This document shows, one piece after another, positions 48,189-56,783 of a DNA stretch of 64,000 nt (position 1 is its first letter; the number at the start of each line of letters is the position of its first letter). This DNA comes from Anaerolineae bacterium (GTDB lineage: Bacteria; Chloroflexota; Anaerolineae; UBA4142; SHND01). The position numbers were made by a program, and so were the translations under genes. The DNA lies in assembly GCA_021463195.1 (NCBI GenBank), contig JAJTXZ010000017.1, positions 1 to 64,000 of the forward strand, in the 5' to 3' direction. Under the pieces are notes generated by a model. The model did no database searches. It was not told the DNA's origin and saw nothing but the letters and a program-made list of their open reading frames with translations.

Positions 48189-48240
48189 TAACTTGTGACG
48201 CGGCGGCGCGAATTTTTAGCTCCTGCTTCGCGCAAAAATT

Positions 48241-49044
48241 TTACGATTGGGATGCCACCCGCCGCAAAAATCTAGCCACCGCGCGATTGAACGCTTCCGG
48301 CTGTTCCATTGGCGTCAAATGCCCCGCGTGCGGAATCGTCACGAGCGCGCTGTCGCGCGCGGCGCGTTTCATCTTTTCCGCGTCCGCCGCGCTCATCAAT
48401 TGGTCCGCCGCGCCCGCGATAATCAATGTCGGTCGCTCAAATTTCAAAAGCGTTGGAATGGAATCGGGTCGCTCGCGCATCGCGCCCAGCGCGGCGACGA
48501 TGCCCGGAACCGTCGCGCGCCGCATTATGCGCCGCGCTCGCGCGACCAGCGCGGGATTCGACGCGTACGTTTGCGGCGCGAGCAACTTGGGCAGCATCTC
48601 TTTGACAATCGCGTCCGCGCCGCTTGCTTGCGCGAGCGCGATACTTTTAGCGCGGTTCGCTTTGCTTTCAAGCGTGTCCGCCGTCGCCTTTGTGTTTGCC
48701 AAAATCAAACCCGCGACTTGGTCCGGATATTGGCGCAAGTACGCCAACGCGACATAGCCGCCCATCGAAAGTCCGCCGAGGACCAGACGTCCGCGCACGC
48801 CGCGCGCGACCAAAAACGCGCGCACATCATCGGCAAAAGTCGAAATTTCCGCCGCCGCATTCACCGCGTCCGATTCGCCAAAGCCGCGCAGATCGAGCGC
48901 AATGACGCGCGCGACGTCCGCCAAACCTTCCCACTGCGCGCGCCAAATCATGCGATTCAACGGATAGCCGTGAATCAATACGCATGGGATGCCGCTGCCG
49001 CGTTCAATGTATCCAACGGTTCGCCCGTTAATTGTCGCGCGCAT
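48241..49044 (-). CDS. Alpha/beta hydrolase
   Basis: A 267-residue alpha/beta-fold hydrolase with oxyanion-region motif LIHGYPLNRMIW, the nucleophile elbow GLSMGG (about residue 95), an acid in IAGAADQLMS and the histidine in PHAGHLTPMEQPEAF. The architecture matches 3-oxoadipate enol-lactonase and small esterases, but no specific marker decides between them. Single gene, divergent from the sugar kinase at 49230 and convergent with the HTH/AT-hook gene. Confidence 0.88.
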   Translation of the reverse strand: MRATINGRTVGYIERGSGIPCVLIHGYPLNRMIWRAQWEGLADVARVIALDLRGFGESDAVNAAAEISTFADDVRAFLVARGVRGRLVLGGLSMGGYVALAYLRQYPDQVAGLILANTKATADTLESKANRAKSIALAQASGADAIVKEMLPKLLAPQTYASNPALVARARRIMRRATVPGIVAALGAMRERPDSIPTLLKFERPTLIIAGAADQLMSAADAEKMKRAARDSALVTIPHAGHLTPMEQPEAFNRAVARFLRRVASQS

Positions 49045-49229
49045 TTTCTCTCCGCCGCCAAAATTTTTTCGTCGCGAGCAATAGATCGTTCGCGCGAATG
49101 ATTTGGCGTCAGTGTATCACAAAATTTATACGCGCGGTCAGTCGAAAAATTTTCGCGTTAGCCGCGCGTTCCGCGAAAATCGCGCCCGCGTATAAAATAA
49201 AAACGCGCGCGCCATGAAAGGAAGCTGCG

Positions 49230-50195
49230 ATGGATTTTGTTACGCTCGGCGAATTATTGATTGATATGTTTCCCGCTGAAACGGGGCGCCGCTTTAGCAA
49301 AGTTACGGCGTTTATGCCCAAGCCCGGCGGCGCGCCCGCGAATGTCGCCGTCGCGGGCGCGCGCCTCGGCGCCCGAACCGCGTTCATTGGCAAAGTGGGC
49401 CAAGATTTTTTTGGCGAATCATTGGCGGACACGCTCCGTCGCCAAGGCGTCGAAACGCGCGGCATTCGTTTTGACGCCGACGCGCGCACAACGCTCGCTC
49501 TGATTGCCCAGCCGTCCGCGCAGCTCAACGAATATATTTTTTATCGCAATCCCGGCGCGGACCAACGTCTGCGCGCCGATGAACTCGACCGCGAATTATT
49601 GACGACGACGCGCGCGCTGCACGTCGGTTCGCTTGCATTGAGCGCTGAACCGAGTCGCAGCGCGACGTTTGAAGCGGTTCGTCTCGCCAAACAAAATCGC
49701 GCGCTCATTTCTTTTGATGTGAATTATCGGCCCGCGCTGTGGCGCTCTGCACACGATGCGCGCGCGCAGAGTATGGCGCTATTGCCCGAGGTAGATTTGC
49801 TCAAAGTCAATGAGACTGAATTGGAGTTGCTGACGAACGTCGCAGAGGTTGAAAAGGGCAGCGCCATGTTGCGCGCGCGCGGCCCAAAACTCGTTATTGT
49901 CACACTCGGCGCGGCGGGCAGCTATTTTCGCGCGGCGCAAGCGAGCGGTTTTGTGAAAGCGTTCGCGGTGAATGCGGTGGATTCGACCGGCTGCGGCGAT
50001 GCGTTCGTCGGCGCGCTGCTGACCCAAGTCATCAAATTTGGCATGGCACAGCTTGACGCGCGCATTTGGGATGCGCTGCGCTTTGCCAATGCCGCCGGCG
50101 CGCTCACCTCCACGCGGCGCGGCGCGATTCCCGCGCTGCCGACGCTGCAAGAAGTGAATGATTTTCTGCGCCAAGCGCCGCCCGCGACGGGCTGA
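49230..50195 (+). CDS. PfkB-family sugar kinase (fructokinase-like)
   Basis: A 321-residue ribokinase-fold kinase phosphorylating a sugar with ATP. The N-terminal glycine motif is GGAPANVAVAGARLG (about residue 33), and the C-terminal signature DSTGCGDAFVGALL contains the catalytic aspartate near residue 255. SFDVNYRPALWRS is typical of fructokinases and 2-keto-3-deoxygluconate kinases. GAAAGGAAG precedes the ATG. No sugar transporter or other carbohydrate gene is near, so the substrate remains open. Confidence 0.9.
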   Translation: MDFVTLGELLIDMFPAETGRRFSKVTAFMPKPGGAPANVAVAGARLGARTAFIGKVGQDFFGESLADTLRRQGVETRGIRFDADARTTLALIAQPSAQLNEYIFYRNPGADQRLRADELDRELLTTTRALHVGSLALSAEPSRSATFEAVRLAKQNRALISFDVNYRPALWRSAHDARAQSMALLPEVDLLKVNETELELLTNVAEVEKGSAMLRARGPKLVIVTLGAAGSYFRAAQASGFVKAFAVNAVDSTGCGDAFVGALLTQVIKFGMAQLDARIWDALRFANAAGALTSTRRGAIPALPTLQEVNDFLRQAPPATG

Positions 50196-50230
50196 CGAAA
50201 TGACAGAGCGCGCATAACGCTCGATTGTTT

Positions 50231-51367
50231 TTACGCGAAAATTTTTCCCAGCGCGGCGTCGAGCGCGTCTATGTCCGCGCGCGTATTGTATGCTTGGGCG
50301 GATACGCGAAGAAATTGACGATCGTTCCATTCGATCAAAGGGACCTCGATGCGAAATTCGTCGTACAAGCGCGTTTTGATTTCGCGCGCGCACGGTGGAA
50401 GTGGAAGCGTCACCATTTGCGCGAACCATGCGGGCGTGGATAATGCCGCCAAACCAAAGCGCGCGCGAATTTTTGTTTGCGCGTATCGCGCCAACGCGTG
50501 ACATTCCGCGCGAACAGTATTCCAATCGTTTTCTTGCAAAAACTGAATCGCGCGCGGGGTCGCCAAGTGCGCCGCGATATCGCGCGTGCCTTGCCATTCC
50601 TGCGCTTGAACAAAACTCGAGCGCGCGGGCTGTTCGGGATGCCAACCCCAACTCACCACCAACGGCTCAATTTGACTTTGCAATGCGCGACGCACGTACA
50701 AAAACGCGCTGCCCTTGGGCGCGCAGAGCCATTTGTGACAATTACTCGAATATACGTCCGCGTCAATGGCGCGCAAATCGAGCGGGATTTGACCCACTGC
50801 GTGCGCGCCGTCAATGATGGAAAGAATTCCCGCCGCGCGCGCGCGACGGCACAATTCTTGAAGCGGAAAAATCAGCGCGGTGGGCGATGTGATGTGCGAC
50901 AAAAATAAAACGCGCGTGCGCGGCGTCACCGCCGACCAAATGCGTTCGATAAAATCTTCGGCAGTTGTTACCGGAATGGGGATCTCGACGCGTTTGTACA
51001 CCGCGCCGCTTTTTTCGCGCAAAAATTCCCATGTACGGTCGAGCGCGCCGTATTCGTGGTCGGTCGTCACAATTTCATCGCCCGCGTTCAATTTCAACGA
51101 ACGCGCGACGATATTCAACCCCGTCGTCGCGTTTGACACATAGACCAAATCGTCGGCGTCGCAATTCACATACGCGGCGAGCGGTTCACGCGCGGCGCGC
51201 ATCAAATCATCAAAACGACGCCCGAGAAATTCGACGGGTTGACGTTCGAGCTCTAATTGCCAGCGTTGATATTCATCAAACACCGGACGCGGGCACGCGC
51301 CGAACGAACCATGATTGAGAAAGATGATGTCGGGACGTAACAGAAATTGCTCGGTGAGATTCCGCAT
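50231..51367 (-). CDS. Class V aminotransferase (isopenicillin-N-epimerase-like)
   Basis: A 378-residue PLP enzyme. FLNHGSFGACPRPV at the start, VYVSNATTGLNIVAR, DHEYGALDRTWEF, and the lysine in the block SSNCHKWLCAPKGSAFLYV (Schiff-base lysine) are class V marks. The epimerase/cysteine-desulfurase-like group catalyses epimerisation, elimination or desulfuration; the sequence alone does not decide. I chose ATG 51367 (MRNLTEQFLLR), with an upstream ATG at 51391 possible. The gene ends 35 bases from the convergent kinase gene. Confidence 0.88.
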   Translation of the reverse strand: MRNLTEQFLLRPDIIFLNHGSFGACPRPVFDEYQRWQLELERQPVEFLGRRFDDLMRAAREPLAAYVNCDADDLVYVSNATTGLNIVARSLKLNAGDEIVTTDHEYGALDRTWEFLREKSGAVYKRVEIPIPVTTAEDFIERIWSAVTPRTRVLFLSHITSPTALIFPLQELCRRARAAGILSIIDGAHAVGQIPLDLRAIDADVYSSNCHKWLCAPKGSAFLYVRRALQSQIEPLVVSWGWHPEQPARSSFVQAQEWQGTRDIAAHLATPRAIQFLQENDWNTVRAECHALARYAQTKIRARFGLAALSTPAWFAQMVTLPLPPCAREIKTRLYDEFRIEVPLIEWNDRQFLRVSAQAYNTRADIDALDAALGKIFA

Positions 51368-51391
51368 AAGGATTATCCGAACGACAGGCAT

Positions 51392-51623
51392 ATTCGCGCT
51401 AACGCCGCGGTCGTTTTTTTATGATACATTGGCGAAACGAATTTATGGCGCCGCGCAAAAATGTCTTGATTGAAACAGGACATTTTGCCCATGACGCGCG
51501 CGGCAAAAATCGAGATAATTATCGCATCGTCGAGTTGCGATGCAGCTTGCCGCTACGCGAGTTCGCGACGGCATAACCGTTTGAGGATAACTTGCGCGAA
51601 CCGCGCGAAAAAAAAGAGCGCCT
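51392..51623. other. Divergent intergenic region
   Basis: About 230 bases between the aminotransferase start and the PCYCGC-type lipoprotein start. It contains a short AT-rich tract and GC-rich words; no clear promoter or hairpin is recognised. Confidence 0.3.
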
Positions 51624-52076
51624 ATGAAACAATTCATGTCATTTGTGTTATTAATCATCCTGTGCGCGCCGCTGCTTTTGTCCGCCACCGCGTGCGCGCC
51701 GTCCAAAGGCGGCGGTTCGACCGAACATACTGCGCATCTGGCTGAAATGTCAGAGCTGCCGCCGACGATGCAAACCGCGTCAAAAACGGTCAGCGACGCG
51801 TATCGTTTTGCGATTGCCAATCCCGAAGCGACCCAAAATGTGCCGTGCTTTTGCGGCTGCGGCCCGTTGGGGCATGCTAACAATTATGATTGCTATGTCC
51901 GTGCTGTGTCAAATGACGGCAAAATTATTTTTGACGAACACGCGCTTGGTTGCGTCATTTGCATAGATATTACGCAAGATGTGATGCGCATGACCGACGA
52001 GGGACGCGCGCCGCCGCAAATTCGTCAGACAATAATCAATACCTACACGCATTATGGTCCGTCGAATCAGCCCTGA
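51624..52076 (+). CDS. Lipoprotein with a PCYCGC-type motif
   Basis: A 150-residue lipoprotein: signal sequence with lipobox SATAC (Cys24), a linker, then VPCFCGCGPLGHANNYDCYV, the PCYCGC-type cysteine motif of a family seen in Bacillus-like and other Gram-positive bacteria, and later CVICIDITQDVMRM with two more cysteines. The cysteines suggest metal binding, probably copper or a heme-like cofactor (inference). A perfect terminator palindrome follows. The gene is single, with AAGAGCGCCT before the ATG and no classic Shine-Dalgarno. Confidence 0.85.
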   Translation: MKQFMSFVLLIILCAPLLLSATACAPSKGGGSTEHTAHLAEMSELPPTMQTASKTVSDAYRFAIANPEATQNVPCFCGCGPLGHANNYDCYVRAVSNDGKIIFDEHALGCVICIDITQDVMRMTDEGRAPPQIRQTIINTYTHYGPSNQP

Positions 52077-52098
52077 AAGCGCGCTGTAAGCCGCGCAG

Positions 52099-52140
52099 CT
52101 CAAAAAAATCGCCGCGCGCGCGCGCGGCGATTTTTTTGAG
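52099..52140. terminator. 42-bp perfect palindrome, bidirectional terminator
   Basis: CTCAAAAAAATCGCCGCGCG... is an exact 21+21-bp palindrome with A-run and T-run at the ends, between the convergent lipoprotein and Tat-protein genes. Its core is alternating CG. Confidence 0.92.
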
Positions 52141-52171
52141 CGTTCTGATATCGCCGTAACGGCTGAATCCG

Positions 52172-53104
52172 CTAGACGTTATTTTGCGCGCGAAATTCCA
52201 CGATTTGTTTTTGCACCACCGCGCGCTGCGACAAGGTATGATTCACCGGTTTCGCCACTTGCGTTTCCCAGTCGTTCAATGTCGCGTCCACCTGTTCTAA
52301 AAATTTTCGCAGCGGCTCCAACAAACCATTGACAATCGGCTGCGTCAAGGTCGTTTCGATGGCGCGCGCATTATCGTCGCTGAACCAACCTTCGCGCAGC
52401 ACGCGAAACAATCCGCTTTCGATTTCCGTCAACGCGGTTGGCACACCCGCAATCAAACCGACAATGCCATTGAGCGTTTGGCGCGCGGGTTCGCCCGCGC
52501 CAAATGGAATCTTGCCGAGCAAGTCGTCGAAAAATTTACGCGTTTGGTCCGCTAATGCCAATAACGGCGAGGTCGCTTGCGCGACCAAATCCTGTACATT
52601 TTTTAGCAGCGCGCCCACGTTTGCCAACGCGTTTTCGGCGGCGGTCAGCGCGTCGCGAATAGACGCAAACGTTTTTTCTAAATTGTTCAGCGCGTTTTCG
52701 GTATTGACAATGCCCGCGTGGAGTATGTCCACCCCCGCTTCGAGCGCTGTCAACGTCGCGGCGTACGTTGACAGCGCTCCGCCGACAACGGCATCTATGC
52801 CGAGTTTATCGAGCGTGTCGAATAATCCAACCAACCCTTTATAGATTTCGATTTGGACATTCGCCGCGGTCAGCTGCCGCTGCGCGTCGGCGAGTTGCTG
52901 TCGCGTCTGTTCGTTCTGTTGACGCAATTCATTCAACTGCGTTTCTAAATCTTGCGCGGTGAGCGCGGCATCCTGTTTTGCCCAATTCGCCGCTTCGGCG
53001 CCCGCTAGCGCCGCCGCGCCGCCCGCGACCAAAACTCCCGCGCCCAATGCGGCCACCGCTTGCCGCCGCGATAATTGAATTTCTTTGGATGATTTCTCGG
53101 TCAT
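52172..53104 (-). CDS. Tat-secreted coiled-coil protein (310 aa)
   Basis: The N-terminus has a twin-arginine motif (LSRRQAVAALGAG) followed by a hydrophobic stretch, a Tat-type signal. After cleavage near residue 40 the protein is helical: a coiled coil (about 45-90, LETQLNELRQQNEQTRQQL), then amphipathic helices with heptads (TALEAGVDILHAGIVNTENALNNLEKTF) and a C-terminal helix ending RAQNNV. No catalytic motif or family was recognised. It could be a surface spacer or pore-associated protein. AGGTGACG precedes the ATG. Confidence 0.75.
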   Translation of the reverse strand: MTEKSSKEIQLSRRQAVAALGAGVLVAGGAAALAGAEAANWAKQDAALTAQDLETQLNELRQQNEQTRQQLADAQRQLTAANVQIEIYKGLVGLFDTLDKLGIDAVVGGALSTYAATLTALEAGVDILHAGIVNTENALNNLEKTFASIRDALTAAENALANVGALLKNVQDLVAQATSPLLALADQTRKFFDDLLGKIPFGAGEPARQTLNGIVGLIAGVPTALTEIESGLFRVLREGWFSDDNARAIETTLTQPIVNGLLEPLRKFLEQVDATLNDWETQVAKPVNHTLSQRAVVQKQIVEFRAQNNV

Positions 53105-53198
53105 ACGTCACCTCTGCGTTTTTATACGTATCCTGCGCCATTATGTTTCGCGTGGCGCGTAGGAAAAATAGCCGATACCGCGCGCGGCGATGCGATGT

Positions 53199-53204
53199 TA
53201 TAAT
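53199..53204 (+). promoter_or_regulatory. TATAAT -10 box six bases before ATG (leaderless start candidate)
   Basis: TATAAT is followed by GCGCGT and the ATG at 53211, the same 6-nt spacing as at 4622 and 5430, with no ribosome site. Confidence 0.5.
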
Positions 53205-53210
53205 GCGCGT

Positions 53211-53858
53211 ATGTCAAAAACAGCTGCCGCGCCTCCGCTCTTGTCCCAAGCCCACGCCGCGTTGGAACGACACGCGGTTGACGAAGCGCAAGGCATTCTC
53301 ATCAGTCTGGTTGTGGCAGAGTCGCGCAACGAAGAAGCGTGGCTCTTGTTGGCGCGCACTTTTGACGATTTGGAACGGCGCATGGAATGTATGCAGCGCG
53401 CGCGTCAAAGCAATCCCAATAGCGCGACGATTGCGTTGGCGATTCAAGAATTAAAAGCGCAAATTTCCAATTCCGCGTTCGGGCAGCCGCTGCCCGCCAC
53501 CGAGACCGCAAGCATTTCAACTCCCAACGAAAATTTTTCCAAATCATCCGCGTCTGACGCCGACCCGGAATTAGCGCAAATTTTTTTGGATGCCGCCGCG
53601 ATTCTCGCGCAGGCGACCATTATGACCACCGAACCGCTGCGCACGCGCGTGGTGGGCGCGGAGCTGGTGCGCTTGCTAGAACGCGCGCAACAATACGACG
53701 CGATTCTCGCGCGTCGCTGGGCGAGCTCCGCGGGCCGCGCGGCGCTCGTCAAACACGAAAAGGCGCTCACGCAGCTTTTGATTAACATGCCCCAACAAGA
53801 CCCGCAAATAAGTTACTTGCGTGAACAGCGTCAGCGCGCGTTAGATTTGTTTAAATAA
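53211..53858 (+). CDS. TPR-like hypothetical protein (215 aa)
   Basis: A soluble, mostly helical protein. Two helical hairpins (about 10-75) look TPR-like: ALERHAVDEAQGILISLVVA and NEEAWLLLARTFDDLERRMECMQRA, and a second helical region (about 110-210) ends LREQRQRALDLFK. No catalytic residues are apparent. Start ATG 53211 is supported by the TATAAT six bases upstream; an in-frame ATG at 53190 lies before that box. The gene is followed by a terminator shared with the GNAT gene. Confidence 0.72.
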   Translation: MSKTAAAPPLLSQAHAALERHAVDEAQGILISLVVAESRNEEAWLLLARTFDDLERRMECMQRARQSNPNSATIALAIQELKAQISNSAFGQPLPATETASISTPNENFSKSSASDADPELAQIFLDAAAILAQATIMTTEPLRTRVVGAELVRLLERAQQYDAILARRWASSAGRAALVKHEKALTQLLINMPQQDPQISYLREQRQRALDLFK

Positions 53859-53876
53859 ACGCGTTCTCGCGCTAAC

Positions 53877-53908
53877 AAAACTCGCGTCTATTTGGACGCG
53901 AGTTTTTA
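53877..53908. terminator. Bidirectional terminator between convergent genes
   Basis: AAAACTCGCGTC and GACGCGAGTTTTT with a 6-nt loop, T-run to the right and A-run to the left. It serves the plus gene ending 53858; the GNAT gene's stop lies at its right end. Confidence 0.85.
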
Positions 53909-54394
53909 TTTTTCAGCCGTGTCGAGCGCTTTGAAATAAATTAGCTTGCCATCGCCTACGTCATAATAATCGCGAAAATGCGCGGCGCGCGCATAGCCGC
54001 GTCGTTCATAAAACGCGCGCGTCGGCGCATATTGCGGTTTGTCCGAAGTCTCGATATAAATTTGTCGCGCGCCGCGCCGCGTCAAATCCGCTTCCATGCC
54101 GTGCAGCAGCGCGCTGCCGATTTTTTGGGCTTGATATTGGCGGTCTACCGCAATCCAGTACAAATCGTACGTGCCAAACGTCAACGATGCCGGACCGTAA
54201 CAGATATAGCCGCGCGGCGGCGCGTCCGCGCGCGCGCGATAGACCAACCAACTGTACTCGTCGCTGCGCGGATTTTCAAAATACGCGCCCAACATTTCGC
54301 CTACGATTTTAATTTCGGCGACATTAAAAAAGCCCGTCGCCTCGGTCAAGGCGACGAGCAGAACTTGTTCGGCAGCTTGTGGCGCGTCCAACAT
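53906..54394 (-). CDS. GNAT-family N-acetyltransferase
   Basis: A 162-residue acetyltransferase of the GNAT fold using acetyl-CoA. The substrate-side strand DLYWIAVDRQYQAQKIGSALL contains the acetyl-CoA pyrophosphate loop (QAQKIG), and YIETSDKPQYAPTRAFYERRGYARA is the C-terminal motif. It lies 18 bases downstream of an ATP-grasp ligase gene on the same strand. The pair ATP-grasp ligase plus GNAT suggests joint modification of an amino acid or peptide (inference). Confidence 0.88.
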   Translation of the reverse strand: MLDAPQAAEQVLLVALTEATGFFNVAEIKIVGEMLGAYFENPRSDEYSWLVYRARADAPPRGYICYGPASLTFGTYDLYWIAVDRQYQAQKIGSALLHGMEADLTRRGARQIYIETSDKPQYAPTRAFYERRGYARAAHFRDYYDVGDGKLIYFKALDTAEK

Positions 54395-54412
54395 TTGTGT
54401 TTTCCCAAACGT

Positions 54413-55567
54413 TTACGCGGCGGCGACTGCCGCCGTTTCCGCGCCGTTGCGCGTCGTAACCGGCTCGACACGCGGCGCTTCTTGTTTGAATGCGCTCGCC
54501 GGAATGGCGCGCACGCCATCCGCGCCGGCGCTGCGCGCTTTTAAACGCAGCGAGATAATGCGCGGACGCGGCTCTTTTAAACGATAGCGATGCGCCGCGA
54601 GACGAATGATTTCATCCGCCAACATCGCGTAACTCATGCCCGCCACGCGCGCCGAACGCGCGATGCCGGCATCGGGCGAAAGGTCCGCATTCGGATTCAC
54701 TTCCAACACATACGGCACGCCGTTCATCACGCGCAAATCCACGCGTCCGTAATCGCGCACGCCCAACGCGCGATACGCGCCCACCGCGACTTCGGCGATG
54801 CGATTGCGCAGCGTCTCGCTGACTTTGGCGGGCGAAATCACCGACGTATATTTATAATCGTCGGAATCTTCAATCCATTTGCCTTTAAAGGTCACGATGC
54901 GTTTCTTGGGGTCTTGGATTTGAGCGAAGTTGATTTCCGAGAGGGGCAGCACGCGCGGATTTTCATTGCCCAACACAGTGACATTGAATTCGCGCCCTTC
55001 GATAAATTGTTCCACCAACGCGGGTTGGCGATATGTCTGCCAAATGAAACGCAGCTGTTGCCGCAGTTCGCGTTCATTGTTCACGACAGAATCCCACGTA
55101 ATGCCGAGCGAAGCGTCTTCGGCGACCGGTTTTACAAACAACGGAAATTCTAATTTGCGACGCACGGTGCCGGGCGCGATTACTTGAAACGGCGCGGTGG
55201 GAATATTGTGCGCCTTGAGCATTTCTTTAGCGCGCGCTTTGTTCAAACACGTCGCCAGCGTCAACCGATTCGAGCCGGTGTAGCGAAAATGCAAATACTC
55301 ATAGACCGAAATCACATACGGTTCGAGATATGTTTTGTCGCGAATGCTTTCGCACAGATTAAAGATGAGCCATTCGTTCGGGTCGAATTCGCGCAGCGGT
55401 TCCCACAGCTCATGCCGAATCGGGACTGAAACAACCTGATGTCCGAATGAACGCAACGAATATGCCACCGCGTCTTCGACGATTTTAGTTTCTTGTTCGG
55501 CGAGCAAATCGTCGGTTTGGCCCTTGTCCAATAAATCTACTACGTTATAAACGATGAGAACTTTCAA
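54413..55567 (-). CDS. D-Ala-D-Ala-ligase-like ATP-grasp protein
   Basis: A 384-residue ATP-grasp enzyme of the Ddl-like group, joining a carboxylate to an amine through an acyl-phosphate. PLFVKPVAEDASLGI is the ATP-binding strand, RQPALVEQFIEGREFNVTVLG the adenine-side motif, and DYGRVDLRVMNGVPYVLEVNPNADLSP the Mg2+-binding C-terminal block. I chose TTG 55567 because it is 5 nt after GAGG and begins LKVLIVYNVVDLL as in the family; no ATG is near. The C-terminus (about 330-384) is Ala/Arg-rich and variable. Ligand unknown; it is not a canonical Ddl by context. Confidence 0.85.
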   Translation of the reverse strand: MKVLIVYNVVDLLDKGQTDDLLAEQETKIVEDAVAYSLRSFGHQVVSVPIRHELWEPLREFDPNEWLIFNLCESIRDKTYLEPYVISVYEYLHFRYTGSNRLTLATCLNKARAKEMLKAHNIPTAPFQVIAPGTVRRKLEFPLFVKPVAEDASLGITWDSVVNNERELRQQLRFIWQTYRQPALVEQFIEGREFNVTVLGNENPRVLPLSEINFAQIQDPKKRIVTFKGKWIEDSDDYKYTSVISPAKVSETLRNRIAEVAVGAYRALGVRDYGRVDLRVMNGVPYVLEVNPNADLSPDAGIARSARVAGMSYAMLADEIIRLAAHRYRLKEPRPRIISLRLKARSAGADGVRAIPASAFKQEAPRVEPVTTRNGAETAAVAAA

Positions 55568-56099
55568 AATTTCCTCGCGCCTTTTTCGCCGCGCGATTTT
55601 TGGCGCGCCTTGCGAAAAAACTTTCAGCGCGCCGCATTCACGCAAAAAAATTATTGGTGGATTGCGCGCGCGAATTTTTTTTGTTTCGCTTTGCATTATA
55701 ACGTATGGCTTGAAAATTGCATCCTTAAAATTTTTTCGCGCTTGATTTTTTTCGCGCGCGCAAAAGATTTTTCACGGCTGCGCGTTCGAAAAATCAACGC
55801 GTGATTTTTCGCGCGGGTTGAAAAAATTTTTTTCACGCGGGCTCGCTTGGTTATTCCGACGCGTCCCAAAGGTCCTGTCGCGCGACGCGAGCTTTTGCGG
55901 ACGGCATAGAGTTTTGACGCGCGGTTTGGATGACCAAAATTCATTTGCGACCGCGCGTCGAAACGCGCGCGCCAACTTTAAGCGCGTGTGCGTGAATTCG
56001 GAAGATGCCTTATCTGATGATATAATCTCGGCGTTTTGTAATAGGGCAGGTCGTACGGCGCGGCATCCGCCGCGCCGTTTTTGATGCAGGAGCAAAAGA
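55568..56099. other. 532-bp non-coding region with promoter and leader hairpin
   Basis: Runs of A and T alternate with GCGCG words and no reading frame looks real. Toward the right end come a TATAAT (56021-56026) and a terminator-like hairpin (56055-56082) before the protease gene. The minus-strand ATP-grasp gene starts at the left end. Confidence 0.5.
56021..56082 (+). promoter_or_regulatory. TATAAT box plus terminator-like hairpin in the leader of the M50 protease operon
   Basis: TATAAT at 56021-56026 is followed by ACGGCGCGG / CCGCGCCGT (56055-56078, loop 6 nt) and TTTTT, then the ribosome site and GTG 56100. A hairpin plus T-run directly inside a leader suggests an attenuator; no leader peptide or antiterminator has been identified. 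Confidence 0.45.
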
Positions 56100-56783
56100 G
56101 TGATTCAGATTTTATTGCAGGGTTTGCGCTCGGGCGACATTCAATCTACCGTTATTGTGCTGGTGGGCTATATTCTCGCGCTGCTCGTGGGTATCGCGCT
56201 GCACGAATTCGCTCATGCTTGGGTCGCCTATCGTTTGGGGGATATGTCTCCGGTGCGCGACGGACGACTTACCATCAATCCGATGGCGCATCTTGACCCG
56301 TTCGGCACGCTGTTGATTGTGCTGGTCGGTTTCGGTTATGGACGCCCGGTCATGGTGAATCCGTACGCGTTTCGCATTGACCGCCGCACGGGCATGGCGT
56401 TGGTGGCGATTGCGGGCCCGATTACGAATATCATCATCGCCGTCGCGTTCGGCATTAGCATGCGCTTTTTGCTGCCCCTGTGGACGCCGAATGCGCCGCA
56501 AGCGTTCGAGTGGGTTATTCAAATTTTTTACATTATGGTCTCTTTGAATGTCGGCCTTGCCTTGTTCAACATGATTCCCTTTCCGCCGCTCGACGGCTCC
56601 AAAGTGCTGTTGGCGTTATTGCCGGGCAATATGGCATACAGCGTCGAACGTTTTTATATACAAACACAGCAGTACGGCATGATTGTGTTGCTGCTATTGA
56701 TGTGGTTTGGCGGAAGTTTTATCGGCGCGTTATTATCGGGCCCGCAAACCGCGCTGGTGGATCTGATTATTGGCTCGCATTGA
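56100..56783 (+). CDS. Site-2 protease family (M50) membrane metallopeptidase
   Basis: A 227-residue intramembrane zinc protease. The zinc-binding HEFAH is at about residue 40 with upstream membrane helices, and a second motif NMIPFPPLDGSK (LDG type, about 163-174) gives the third ligand. Six or so hydrophobic segments. The start is GTG 56100, with AGGAG 7-10 nt upstream; no ATG lies in the region. It is the first gene of the operon continuing through HD, lipoprotein, TyrA and glycosyltransferase genes, and a hairpin in its leader may regulate it. Substrate unknown. Confidence 0.88.
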   Translation: MIQILLQGLRSGDIQSTVIVLVGYILALLVGIALHEFAHAWVAYRLGDMSPVRDGRLTINPMAHLDPFGTLLIVLVGFGYGRPVMVNPYAFRIDRRTGMALVAIAGPITNIIIAVAFGISMRFLLPLWTPNAPQAFEWVIQIFYIMVSLNVGLALFNMIPFPPLDGSKVLLALLPGNMAYSVERFYIQTQQYGMIVLLLLMWFGGSFIGALLSGPQTALVDLIIGSH

